Positions 25,422-33,309 of a DNA stretch of 64,000 nucleotides are shown in pieces. This DNA comes from Streptomyces sp. NBC_01481 (GTDB taxonomy: Bacteria; Actinomycetota; Actinomycetes; Streptomycetales; Streptomycetaceae). Below the pieces are notes generated by a model that had not been told where the DNA came from, did no database searches, and worked only from the letters and a program-made list of their open reading frames with translations. Location of the stretch: contig NZ_JAPEPT010000001.1 of assembly GCF_026339995.1 (NCBI RefSeq), positions 1,917,001 through 1,981,000 of the forward strand, read 5' to 3'. Numbering within the stretch: position 1 is the first letter of the stretch; every line of letters begins with the position of its first letter. The position numbers and the translations under genes were made by a program.

Positions 25422-26291
25422 ATGCTGCCCTGGAAACGTGCCCTCAGACCGGTCGCCGCCTTGCTTCTGGCCGTGTCTGTCGCCCTCACCCCCGCCGTCG
25501 CCGCCGCCGATTCAGCCACCGAATCGGCCCCCCACAGCGGCTGGAACAACTACTCCTGCAAGCCCTCCGCCACCCACCCCCGCCCCGTCGTCCTCGTCCA
25601 CGGCACCCTCGGGAACTCCGTGGACAACTGGCTCGGCCTCGCTCCGTACCTGGTGCACCGCGGTTACTGCGTCTTCAGCCTGGACTACGGGCAGCTCCCC
25701 GGCGTGCCCTTCTTCCACGGCCTCGGCCCGATCGACAAGTCGGCCGAGCAGCTCGACACGTACGTAGACAACGTGCTCGCCGCGACCGGCGCGTCGAAAG
25801 CGGACCTCGTCGGCCACTCCCAGGGCGGCATGATGCCGCGCCACTACCTCAAGTTCCTGGGCGGGGCGGACAAGGTGAACGCGCTGATCGGCCTCGCGCC
25901 CGACAACCACGGGACGACACTGAGCGGCCTGGCCAAGCTGCTGCCGTACTTCCCGGGCGCGGAGGACCTGCTCAACGCGGCCACCCCGGGGCTTGCCGAC
26001 CAGATGGCCGGCTCCGCTTTCCTCACCAAGCTCAACGCGGGCGGCGACACCGTGCCCGGCGTGCGCTACACGGTCATCGCGACCCGGTACGACCAGGTGG
26101 TGACCCCGTACCGCTCGCAGTACCTGGACGGAGCGAACGTACACAATGTCCTGCTGCAGGACCTGTGTGCGGTCGACCTGTCGGAGCATGTGGCGATCGG
26201 GCTGCTCGACCGGATCGCGTTCCACGAGGTGGCGAACGCGCTGGACCCGGCGCATGCGTCGCGGACGAACTGCGCGTCCGTCTTCTCCTAG
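25422..26291 (+). CDS. Secreted lipase/triacylglycerol esterase
   Basis: 289 residues starting MLPWKRALRP with signal peptide 1-29 (ALLLAVSVALTPAVAAA). Mature enzyme has HGTLGNSVDNW (oxyanion), GHSQGGMMPRHYLK with nucleophile Ser, and a late Asp/His pair (RYDQVVTPY, SEHVAIGLL). Four cysteines likely form two disulfides. It fits the Streptomyces extracellular lipase/EstA group acting on esters outside the cell. AAGGAG lies about 8 nt before the start. The 190-bp upstream gap contains repeated cgcgtaac words but no gene. Confidence 0.87.
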   Translation: MLPWKRALRPVAALLLAVSVALTPAVAAADSATESAPHSGWNNYSCKPSATHPRPVVLVHGTLGNSVDNWLGLAPYLVHRGYCVFSLDYGQLPGVPFFHGLGPIDKSAEQLDTYVDNVLAATGASKADLVGHSQGGMMPRHYLKFLGGADKVNALIGLAPDNHGTTLSGLAKLLPYFPGAEDLLNAATPGLADQMAGSAFLTKLNAGGDTVPGVRYTVIATRYDQVVTPYRSQYLDGANVHNVLLQDLCAVDLSEHVAIGLLDRIAFHEVANALDPAHASRTNCASVFS

Positions 26292-26300
26292 GAGCACGTA

Positions 26301-26338
26301 ACTGCGGTCCGTCCCCTTTCATGGGGGCGGACCGCAGT
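26301..26338. terminator. Bidirectional terminator between lipase and LPMO genes
   Basis: ACTGCGGTCCGTCCCC (26301-26316) pairs with GGGGGCGGACCGCAGT (26323-26338), 15 of 16 positions, 6-nt loop. It lies between two convergent genes. Confidence 0.8.
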
Positions 26339-26355
26339 CATGTCCTGTCTCTGCC

Positions 26356-27318
26356 CTAGCGGGAGTGACGGCTACGGCGGACGGAGCCGAACATCACTGC
26401 GGCACCGAGGGCGAGGGCGGCCGCACCGCCGACGGCGATGTACGGGGTGTTGCTCTCGCCGCCGGTCGCGGCGAGGTTCTCGGACCCGGCGGAGCCGTTG
26501 GCCTCGGGAGCGTTGTCGGCAGGGGTGGCCGGAGCCGTCGTGTTCTGCGGAGCCGTCGAATTTTCCGCGTGATCGCCCCCGTGACCGCCGTGGTCGACGG
26601 TGGACTTGTCGGCCTCGTCCGCGATCTCCTCGTCGGACGGAGCGGACGCGGTCGGCGCGGGCGCACCGCCGGTGTTGCCGTTGTCCTGCCCGAACACGAC
26701 GTCGGAGCAGGTGTAGAAGGCCTCGGGAGAGTCCGAGCGCTGCCAGATGGAGTAGATCAGGTGCCGCCCGGACTTGTTGGGGACGACGCCGTCGAAGACG
26801 TACTCACCGTTGACGAGCTTGGGGTCGGTGACCTTCGCGAAGGGCTTGGTCTCCAGGTCCGACCACTTGAGGGGCTTGCCCGGGTCGTACCCGTCCTTCG
26901 TGAGGTACAGCTCGAAGGACCCCTTGTGCGGGGCGGTCGCCTTGTAGTGGAAGGTGTGATTTCCCGAGGCGAACGTCGAGGCGGGCCAGTCGGCGCGCGG
27001 CAGGTCGAGCCCCTTGTACTTGTCACGGCCCGCGCTGCACAGCTTGCCGTCCGGTATCAACTGCTGGTGATTGCCTGCGGCGTTGGCGATGTTGACTTCG
27101 TTCCAGTCGTAGAAGGCCTGCGTCCCGCTGGCGGCGACCGCGGCCTTGCACGCCGCGGACTTGGGACTCTCGGGCCCCTCGGCGAAACAGGCGGACACCC
27201 GGCTGACCGGGTCGGTCATCGACCCGTGCGCGAAGGCCGGCCCCGCAGCCACCCCGGCAAGCGCGAGGGGCGCGAACCCGAGGGCGGCGAGGGAGATGGC
27301 CTTACGGCGAGCGGTCAT
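26356..27318 (-). CDS. AA10 lytic polysaccharide monooxygenase with LAATG sorting signal
   Basis: 320 residues from ATG 27318 (AAGGAG 9 nt upstream). Signal peptide 1-30 cleaves before H31 (HGSMTDPVSR), the N-terminal histidine that forms half of the copper histidine brace; the second histidine is in GNHTFHYKA. The AA10 core runs to about 205 (IYSIWQRSDSPEAFYTCSDV), followed by a Thr/Ala/Pro/Asp linker with HGGHGGDH. At 282-286 is LAATG, then a hydrophobic helix and RRSRHSR tail: a class E sortase signal. The enzyme would oxidatively cleave chitin or cellulose while fixed to the cell wall, which is less common than free secretion. Substrate not determinable. Confidence 0.9.
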   Translation of the reverse strand: MTARRKAISLAALGFAPLALAGVAAGPAFAHGSMTDPVSRVSACFAEGPESPKSAACKAAVAASGTQAFYDWNEVNIANAAGNHQQLIPDGKLCSAGRDKYKGLDLPRADWPASTFASGNHTFHYKATAPHKGSFELYLTKDGYDPGKPLKWSDLETKPFAKVTDPKLVNGEYVFDGVVPNKSGRHLIYSIWQRSDSPEAFYTCSDVVFGQDNGNTGGAPAPTASAPSDEEIADEADKSTVDHGGHGGDHAENSTAPQNTTAPATPADNAPEANGSAGSENLAATGGESNTPYIAVGGAAALALGAAVMFGSVRRSRHSR

Positions 27319-27710
27319 GGTGACGTACTCCTTCAACAGCGGCATATGGGGGGACCCGCGGCGGGCCCGACCGGGCGGCGCGGCCCCCCGTAGGACATCT
27401 GCACCGACCGCTCGAACCGGCCCCGACGACGAGCAAGCTAGCCGCTCGGAAGGGGGAAATCGCCTGCTGGGAGGGGGTGATGGCGATCCTTATGGTGGCT
27501 TTAAGGAGGCGCTAAGAGGGGGCTCAGGAAGGGGGGCAGCGTTGAGGGGGCGGCCCCCTGGTGGAGGCCGGTCGTCGTCCGTGATCGTCCAGGGAGGGCC
27601 GCCTTGCCCGCCCTCCGCCTCGGCTCGTACCTCTGAGGCGCCTCAAATAGCTTTGCGCAGGTCAGATCTTGTGATCCCCTGCGCAGAGAACAACAAGGGG
27701 AGGGGGCGCG
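27319..27710. promoter_or_regulatory. 392-bp divergent control region, no gene
   Basis: The gap separates the LPMO gene and the secreted-protein gene. It holds two perfect palindromes, AGGGGGC-G-GCCCCCT at 27545-27559 and TGAGGCGCCTCA at 27634-27645; the second is 65 bp from the downstream start and could be an operator. I see no coding sequence. Confidence 0.4.
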
Positions 27711-28250
27711 ATGAGGCGAAGCATGCTCGCTGCGGGGGCCGTCATGGTGGTGGCGGGGCTGGGAATCGGCGCGTCCGGGGCCGAGGCGGCCGGTCAGGCG
27801 CTGGCCGGCGGCGGGGAAGGGTCGGCCTACGCGCTCGGCTTCGGGCAGGTAACCGCGGGCAAGGGGTACTGGTTCACCTGCCCCACCTTGGAGAACACGT
27901 CGTCCGTGCCCATCGAGGTGCTCGACGTGGAGCTGATCGACCCGCCGGCCACATGGAAGACCGGCCCAGTCCGGGCTGTCAGCCTGACTGACGTCGGCGT
28001 CCTGGGGCTGGGCGCCTACGACGAAACGTTCGCCCAGGAGCCCGGCATGAACAAGGACTACTCCACCAAGCCCGTGCGCATCGCCCCCGGGGAACTGAGC
28101 CACATCCACTACTACCTTCGGGTCGAGCCGACGACGGCTCCGGGCACCGGGCGCGCCGAAGGATGCCGATTCACCTACCGTTCGGGACAGCGCGTGTACG
28201 TCGAGGACCTCGAAGCTGACTTCTCCCTCGACCCCAAGGACGCCTTTTAG
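27711..28250 (+). CDS. Secreted protein of unknown function
   Basis: 179 residues with a clear signal peptide (MRRSMLAAGAVMVVAGLGIGASGAEAA). The start ATG 27711 follows GGGAGGGGG. The mature part is beta-rich: GQVTAGKGYWFTCPTLENTSSVPIEVLDVELIDPP, with only two cysteines (in FTCPT and EGCRFTY), a possible disulfide. I recognise no domain. It ends at 28250, and a truncated gene on the other strand reads into it. Expression may depend on the palindrome at 27634. Confidence 0.65.
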   Translation: MRRSMLAAGAVMVVAGLGIGASGAEAAGQALAGGGEGSAYALGFGQVTAGKGYWFTCPTLENTSSVPIEVLDVELIDPPATWKTGPVRAVSLTDVGVLGLGAYDETFAQEPGMNKDYSTKPVRIAPGELSHIHYYLRVEPTTAPGTGRAEGCRFTYRSGQRVYVEDLEADFSLDPKDAF

Positions 28251-28469
28251 CAGGCGCTCCGCATGGCCGACCCGCACGGCGCGGTCGGGGTCGGCGAACA
28301 GTGGTAGCACCGCGCGCAGCTCGGTTACACCCGCCACGCCCCGGACGAACGCGGGGCGTTCCGGCAGTAGGTGCGTGATCAGGAACGACGCGGGGCGCTC
28401 GGCAGGAACGAAGCGCGAGGCAACCCGAGTGAAGTAGGCGTCGAGTCGGGCGCGTTCAAAGGTTTCCAT
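28251..28469 (-). pseudogene. Truncated gene behind the anti-sigma-like ATPase gene
   Basis: ATG 28469 directly follows the stop of the ATPase gene, with AGAAGGAG 9 nt before it, so it was a real operon gene. The first 50 residues (METFERARLDAYFTRVASRF...ITHLLPERPAFVRGVAGVTELRAVLP) read like genuine coding sequence and resemble the N-terminus of Streptomyces NAD-binding proteins related to adenosylhomocysteinase. Then the likeness is lost, and the open frame runs antisense through the secreted-protein gene, which looks like non-coding read-through. I interpret it as a 5' remnant; the family guess is weak. Confidence 0.5.
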
Positions 28470-28844
28470 TCAGCGGGCTCCTTCTGACACGGGCGGGATT
28501 TTGAACGCGAGCCATACGGTCTTGCCGACGGTGTGTTCGACGACTCCGTAGTCATCGGCCAGCTCGTTGACGAGGCGAAGCCCGCGCCCCGTGCTCTCGT
28601 GAACGCATGGGGAACGGACCTCGGGGTGCCCGTCACCGCTGTCCCGTACCTCGATCCGTAAGAGGTCACCGTCCGTCGTCACCTTCACGCAGAACTCCCG
28701 GCCCGGCGGTACTCCGTGAAGCAGGGCGTTCGTGGCCAGTTCGGAGACGCACAGCCGTATGTCGTCCTGCCGATCGGCGACGCGATTCCCCCGATCCCGT
28801 ATCTCCGTCGGCGCTGCGCGCGCCTTCGTTATTGGCACCGCCAC
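28470..28844 (-). CDS. ATP-binding (HATPase_c_2) anti-sigma-like regulator
   Basis: 124 residues with the GHKL ATPase motifs: N box SELATNALLHG, G1 VRDSGDGHPEV, G2 TGRGLRLVNELADDYGV and a closing KTVWLAFKIP. This is the short, kinase-like anti-sigma/anti-anti-sigma partner type that is very abundant in Streptomyces. No sigma factor or anti-anti-sigma gene is adjacent. A truncated gene follows without a gap. The start codon is uncertain, since GTG codons upstream are possible. Confidence 0.78.
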   Translation of the reverse strand: MAVPITKARAAPTEIRDRGNRVADRQDDIRLCVSELATNALLHGVPPGREFCVKVTTDGDLLRIEVRDSGDGHPEVRSPCVHESTGRGLRLVNELADDYGVVEHTVGKTVWLAFKIPPVSEGAR

Positions 28845-28927
28845 AGAGTGGGGTGGATACGGTGAGTGATGCGCTTACCGTGTAAAGCAGCAAGGCTGGA
28901 AGATCGTCACCTGTGCAGGAGGACGCC

Positions 28928-29461
28928 GTGGGCACCAGCGACTGGGTCAGCAACTCGATGCCGTATCTGACTCCACGGGGGAAGGGGCAGCCCGACGCCT
29001 GGGGGTCCGAGGCGGGCAAGAGAGGCAGCCAGCGCATCGTTCACGCGGGCGAAGTGGCCGCGCCGCCCGAGGTGGCGGAGCTGCTCGGGGTTGCCAAAGG
29101 GGATGCGGTCGTCGTGCGTCGACGCATGATGTTTCTTGACGACCAGCCATGCGAACTGACGGACACCTACTACCCCTTGGGCATTGCTCGGGGCACTCGC
29201 CTCGCAGGGACAGCCAAGATTCCCGGCGGCGCGGTCACACTCCTCGCCGAGCTCGGGCACGTCGGCGTACGCGTCCGCGAGGACGTGATCGCTCGGATGC
29301 CCTACGCAGAGGAACGAGACGCCTTGCAGACCGGGCCCGACACCCCTGTCCTGCAGCTGACACGGACCACACTGGACGGCGACGACCAGCCGATTCAGGT
29401 GGACATGATGACCATGCCTGCCGACCGTCAGCGGCTGCGATACGAGATCAGAATCGGATGA
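28928..29461 (+). CDS. UTRA-domain protein lacking a DNA-binding domain
   Basis: 177 residues from GTG 28928 (AGGAGGA 6 nt upstream; GTG 28913 alternative). The body is a UTRA effector-binding domain of GntR/HutC regulators: GTQRIV-like SQRIVHAGEVAAPPEVAELLGV, VVVRRRMMFLDDQPCELTDTYYPLGIARGT, GGAVTLLAELGHVGVRVREDVIARMP, VLQLTRTTLDGDDQPIQVDMM. A winged helix is absent; only about 35 unrelated residues precede. Its stop overlaps the start of a complete GntR gene (ATGA), so the two are co-translated and may heterodimerise. Role as a sensor subunit is inference. Confidence 0.75.
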   Translation: MGTSDWVSNSMPYLTPRGKGQPDAWGSEAGKRGSQRIVHAGEVAAPPEVAELLGVAKGDAVVVRRRMMFLDDQPCELTDTYYPLGIARGTRLAGTAKIPGGAVTLLAELGHVGVRVREDVIARMPYAEERDALQTGPDTPVLQLTRTTLDGDDQPIQVDMMTMPADRQRLRYEIRIG

Positions 29462-30237
29462 CAGTGCCCACGACCGAAGCGAACGCGTTCGACCACCGCT
29501 CTCTGCACGAGCGGATCGCAGCCGACCTGCGCGACGAAATCATGAGCGGCGACCTCGGCCCCGGGGCCAAGCTGCCATCGACCGTGCAGCTCAAGGCGAG
29601 GTTCGATGCCTCGAGCGCCACCATGCAGAAGGCGTTGCAGCTCCTCAAGGACGAGGGCCTGGTCATCGGGCGGGCAGGTGCGGCCGTGACGGTCCGCGAG
29701 CACCGGCAGCGGAACATGCGGCCTGCGTCGTACATGGCTCCGGCGGAGGCAGGTGCGCCGTACCGCTGGCTCACCGAAGCTGCGAAGCACGGCGCGCCGG
29801 CGCGGAGCCGTCTGCTCGACGTCGGAGAAGCCGTGCCCCCTGCAGACGTCTCGGCCGCCCTGAACCTTCCGGAGGGCGGCACGGCGCTGATGCGTCGCCA
29901 AGTGCTCATGCTCGGCGAAGAGCCAGCGGAACTGGTCACGTCCTACTACCCCATGGAGATCGCCCGCGACACCGCGATGATGGAGCGCCGCAAGATCAAG
30001 GGCGGCACGCCGACGCTCCTCGCTGAGCTGGGGTACCCGCCTCGGCTGAGCGTGGACAGGATCTCCGCGCGAGTTCCCACACAGGACCAGTACACGGCAC
30101 TTCAACTGCCCAGCGATCTGCCCGTCCTCCGGACCCTGCGCGTGGTGTACAGCGACCACGACCGCCCCATCGAAGCCACCGTCATGGTCAAGGCAGGTCA
30201 TCTCTACGAGCTGCAGTACGAGTTCACGCCTGAGTGA
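29458..30237 (+). CDS. GntR/HutC-family transcriptional regulator
   Basis: 259 residues from ATG 29458. The N-terminal winged helix (about 14-85) shows SLHERIAADLRDEIMSGDLGPGAKLPSTVQLKARFDASSATMQKALQLLKDEGLV, the GntR consensus. The UTRA domain (about 105-255) follows: ARSRLLDVGEAVPPADVSAAL, ALMRRQVLMLGEEPAELVTSYYPMEIARDT and VDRISARVPT. The effector is unknown. It overlaps the UTRA-only gene upstream, a pairing worth noting. Downstream begins the decayed island. Confidence 0.88.
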   Translation: MTVPTTEANAFDHRSLHERIAADLRDEIMSGDLGPGAKLPSTVQLKARFDASSATMQKALQLLKDEGLVIGRAGAAVTVREHRQRNMRPASYMAPAEAGAPYRWLTEAAKHGAPARSRLLDVGEAVPPADVSAALNLPEGGTALMRRQVLMLGEEPAELVTSYYPMEIARDTAMMERRKIKGGTPTLLAELGYPPRLSVDRISARVPTQDQYTALQLPSDLPVLRTLRVVYSDHDRPIEATVMVKAGHLYELQYEFTPE

Positions 30238-30323
30238 CAGGCCATCGGGCAGCTTGAACTCCTGCGAGCATCAGCTCGGCGCAGGCTGAGGCATCCCCGC
30301 GATCGAGGCATAGCAAGCCCTGG

Positions 30324-30530
30324 TCATCGGTGGCCGAGCGCGGCCAGGATCGCAGCCTCCTTCTCGGGCGCGATGCCGTGCTCGGCCCACCGCGGGTGTT
30401 CGACCCGGTGCCCGTCTGCCCGCATCCACGCCCACGCGTCGGCCACGGTCTTCTCGATGGGACGACACCGCATCCCGGTAGCAACCGCCTTGCTCGCGTC
30501 CACGGACCACACCCCGGCGTGGGTGGGGCA
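30324..30530 (-). pseudogene. 3' fragment of NAD-dependent epimerase/dehydratase gene
   Basis: The minus frame ending at TGA 30324-30326 encodes AGVWSVDASKAVATGMRCRPIEKTVADAWAWM and a short tail ending AALGHR. This is the typical C-terminus of Streptomyces atypical SDR epimerases (W-x-VD-T/A-S-K/A-A ... AGLRCRP-ETV-DTWAW). Only about 65 residues remain. The 5' part of what looks like the same gene lies on the same strand at 36010-36540, 5.5 kb away; about 80 middle residues are lost. Confidence 0.7.
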
Positions 30531-30591
30531 TGAAACTGGCAACCTCGCGTAATCGACTGACGCCTATTCCTTGGTGAGTGAGGCGCTGAGG

Positions 30592-31421
30592 TCACCGTGT
30601 GTGGTCGCCGGGGGCATAGTGGCGCCAGGTTCCCCCGGCCTCGGCGGCGAGCTGTGCGGTGGTCTCGTCGTGGTAGCCGAGCACGCGGGCGATCACGGGT
30701 GCGGGGGCCTGGAGGACGAGGTGGCGGATGGCCGCGGTGCGTCCTCGCTGGGTGGGGAAGCTCATGCGACGGAGCCGGAGTTCGATGGTTTCCGCGGTCA
30801 TGGGCTGTCCGGCCCGGCGGCCGGGGAGGAGCCACTAGGCCTCGGGATTGGTTGCGGTCATGGTGTTCGGGCGCTGGTCGAGGTAGTTCAGCAGCAGCCC
30901 GGCGAAGGGTTCGGGACGGGAGATGGCGGATCGCCGAGCCGGATGACTACCTCATCGTCGTCCTGGAGCACGTCATTGGTGGTCAGCCGCGTGATGCGGG
31001 TGATCGGCTGTGCATAGAGGACGACGAGCGCGGCCGCGACCCGGTCCTGGAGCGGGATGTCCTCGCGGCCCAGGGTCTGTCGCAACAGTATGAGGCGCTG
31101 GTGCTGAGCGATGGGGGCGGGATTGCTCGTGGAGCGGTGCTGCAGGACGAGGATGGGCGCGTGTTTGGAACGTATGGCCCACCGGACGAAGGCATGCGTG
31201 AGGCGCCGAGCGACGTAGCCGCCGGCGTACCAAGCGTCGACATCGGCTTGGGTGCAGCTGGCGAGGGAGCGTCCGCGCTGGGCGAGATGGGTGAGGAGCG
31301 CGGTCGCGAGGCGGATTTCGGCGCGGGCCTGCTGGATGCGGGCGCGCTTGGGACGGACCGCCGACAGGTCGACGACCGCGTCGCCGGTGGCGACCTTGCG
31401 GACGGCGGCGTTCTCGGGCAG
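30592..31421 (-). pseudogene. Integrase/tyrosine-recombinase-like pseudogene
   Basis: The minus strand reads RARAEIRLATALLTHLAQRGRS...QADVDAWYAGGYVARRLTHAFVRWAI...RLGDPPSPVPNP, then a -1 shift near 30905, then FAGLLLNYLDQRPNTMTATNPEA, an in-frame TAG at 30835-30837, WLLPGRRAGQPMTAETIELRLRR and the tail RTAAIRHLVLQAPAPVIARVLGY...YAPGDHTR to TGA 30592. This resembles Streptomyces integrase-like proteins of plasmids and integrative elements. The N-terminus is cut off where the Tn3 transposase fragment begins. I am fairly sure it is dead, less sure of the exact family. Confidence 0.65.
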
Positions 31422-31794
31422 TGACGAGCACCTGCTGGCCCTGCTGCTGGCACTGAAGACGTACCAGCGCATGGGGTGCTTCCCGAAGCTGGACGCGGTC
31501 CCGGACACGGTGATCGACTTCGTCCGCCGCGCGATGGACCTGCCGGAGGGCACCGTGCCGAGAGCCACGAACCGTACGGCGGAACGGCAGCGCACCGCCG
31601 TGAGGCGGCGAACGGGCCTGTCGTACAACAAGGCGAAGGTCCGTAAGATCGCCGAGGCGGCGATGCGGAGCGAGGCCGTCTCGAAGAACCGCCCGGCGGA
31701 TCTGATCAACATCGCGCTGGAGAACTTGCGTCCAATCGATTGCCCGGAGGGCGAGACAGGGGTACGAGACGGGGCCGAACGTTTCGGGTGGTAG
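31422..31794 (+). pseudogene. Tn3-family transposase N-terminal fragment (DUF4158)
   Basis: The plus frame encodes EHLLALLLALKTYQRMGCFPKLDAVPDTVIDFVRRAMDLP, TGLSYNKAKVRKIAEAAMRSEAVSKNRPADLINIALENL, characteristic of the DUF4158 N-terminal domain of Tn3-family transposases. It starts within the domain, has no start codon of its own and degenerates after LENL. A second fragment from the middle of the same transposase type lies at 35490-36000 in the same orientation. Confidence 0.7.
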
Positions 31795-31833
31795 CCGCGT
31801 CATAGGAGGGACGCAAGCAGGAGGGAGGCGCGA

Positions 31834-32367
31834 GTGGCGGCATGGAGGAAGGCGCGGGTCGCGGGGGAGGACCCCGAGGAACCCCTGGACGCGGCACTCG
31901 TGGACCGGGTGCGCGCGGTTCTGGCGCTCGGAGGAGTGCCGCACGCCGAGCTCCAGGACGGGGTGCAGCAGGTATGGCTGCGCCTTCTGGAGGCCCGGGC
32001 GAAGGGACGCGAGGCGCCGCGTTCCCTCGCCGCTTGGTGTGCGGTCGTCGCCTCGAACATCGCGATGGACTGGCACCGGGCTCAGCGCAGACGGGAGCGG
32101 CTCGACGAGCGGCTGACGGCGCTGCGGCCCTGGGAGAGGGCGCATCAGGGCGGCGAGGAGGCCCGCGTACTGGCGCTGGCGGTGGCGGAGGGGCTGGAGG
32201 AGCTGCCGCTCGAGCAGCGCCAGGTGCTGGTGCTGCGCTTCTACGCGGATCTGCCCGTGGCCAAGATCGCCGCGGCCCTGGAGATACCCGAGGGAACGGT
32301 CAAGAGCCGGCTGCACGCCGGAGTGGGCGCGATGCGGAAGCGGCTGCATGCGGATGAGGCGGTGTGA
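31834..32367 (+). CDS. ECF-type RNA polymerase sigma factor
   Basis: 177 residues from GTG 31834 (GGAGGCG upstream). Sigma region 2 spans about 22-90 (DRVRAVLALGGVPHAELQDGVQQVWLRLLEA, AWCAVVASNIAMDWHRAQRRR) and region 4 about 115-170 (LEELPLEQRQVLVLRFYADLPVAKIAAALEIPEGTVKSRLHAGVGAMRKRL). No extra domains. The stop overlaps the next gene (GTGA), whose product is a membrane protein likely to be its anti-sigma. The pair sits inside a field of pseudogenes yet looks intact. Confidence 0.85.
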   Translation: MAAWRKARVAGEDPEEPLDAALVDRVRAVLALGGVPHAELQDGVQQVWLRLLEARAKGREAPRSLAAWCAVVASNIAMDWHRAQRRRERLDERLTALRPWERAHQGGEEARVLALAVAEGLEELPLEQRQVLVLRFYADLPVAKIAAALEIPEGTVKSRLHAGVGAMRKRLHADEAV

Positions 32368-33131
32368 CGGTGGACAGGGACGACATGAACAGGCGCGGCA
32401 TGGATGAGCACGGCGTGGATTCCGTGATGGCCGCGGTGTCCGGCGAGCCGGTGCCGGAAGGCGCGGAGCGGGACCCGGAGATCGCGGCGGCGCTGGCCGA
32501 CGTGGCGGTGCTGCGCGAGCAGCTGACGTTCATCGGCGACGCGGTGGCTGGTCGGACAGCCGCACCCGCACCGGTTGTGCCGGTGCGCGGGCGCCGCGGA
32601 CGGCGCGGGCGTGTCCTGGCGCTGACGCTGGCGGCGTCGGTGGCGATCGGCACAGGAACGGCGTATCTCGTGGCGCACAACGGCAGCATCGGGGGCGGCG
32701 GTGAGGATGGCGGTGGGGCGGCGAAGCTCACCGCGGAGGGCCTGGTCGCGTGCTCCACGGATATCGCCGAGGGCACGGTGGCCCGTGTTGAACCCCTCAA
32801 GGGGAAGGGCGGGTTTCGCGTGGTGCTGGATGTGGAGCGCTCGTACAAATCGGAGAAGCCGGACAGCGCCGAAAACGGGGGACGGCAGCTGACGTTCACC
32901 GCCCCTGGGGACGACAGCGGGGAGCAGTACTACCGGGTCGGCGGCCGGATGCTGGTCATGGTCTCGCAGTTCCCCGACGAGGGTCCTGTCACCTTCCGGG
33001 AGGGTACCCCTCCGCCGGGGGAGACGGGTGAGGAACTGGGCGCAGTACGCGACGAACTCGAATACGGCCGTATATGGATCATTGAAGCCATCCCGGGCGC
33101 ACGCGGTGCAAAGTGCCCGGGGCGCGGCTGA
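32364..33131 (+). CDS. Membrane-anchored protein coupled to the ECF sigma factor (candidate anti-sigma)
   Basis: 255 residues; GTG 32364 overlaps the sigma stop. The N-terminal 80 residues are acidic and helical (DPEIAAALADVAVLREQLTFIGDAVAG), with no zinc HX3CX2C motif. One membrane helix spans about 87-104 (VLALTLAASVAIGTGTAYLV), then a glycine-rich hinge and an extracellular beta-rich domain: ACSTDIAEGTVARVEPLKGKGG, RVVLDVERSYKSEKP, MLVMVSQFPDEGP. Position and topology suggest an anti-sigma that senses outside the membrane. The outer domain resembles that of the next gene. Confidence 0.7.
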   Translation: MTVDRDDMNRRGMDEHGVDSVMAAVSGEPVPEGAERDPEIAAALADVAVLREQLTFIGDAVAGRTAAPAPVVPVRGRRGRRGRVLALTLAASVAIGTGTAYLVAHNGSIGGGGEDGGGAAKLTAEGLVACSTDIAEGTVARVEPLKGKGGFRVVLDVERSYKSEKPDSAENGGRQLTFTAPGDDSGEQYYRVGGRMLVMVSQFPDEGPVTFREGTPPPGETGEELGAVRDELEYGRIWIIEAIPGARGAKCPGRG

Positions 33132-33309
33132 CTGTAATTCGGTTCACCCGGAACCTTCGGAGGGTGGTATACGCCGGGCCCGGAGCGGAATTGAGCATTC
33201 CGTATTTGCCTTACTGTTGACTTCCTTTTGGTGGGGCTTTAGCGTTCCCCTGCTTGATCACAGGGTGCAGAAACGGCTTCTGCGCCTCATGACGGTTAGG
33301 GGGCCTTCC

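Noticed and set aside
27501..28250. Continuation of the truncated minus-strand frame through the secreted-protein gene
   Set aside because: Sequence turns into His/Pro/Arg-rich shadow; the plus-strand gene has signal peptide and ribosome site.
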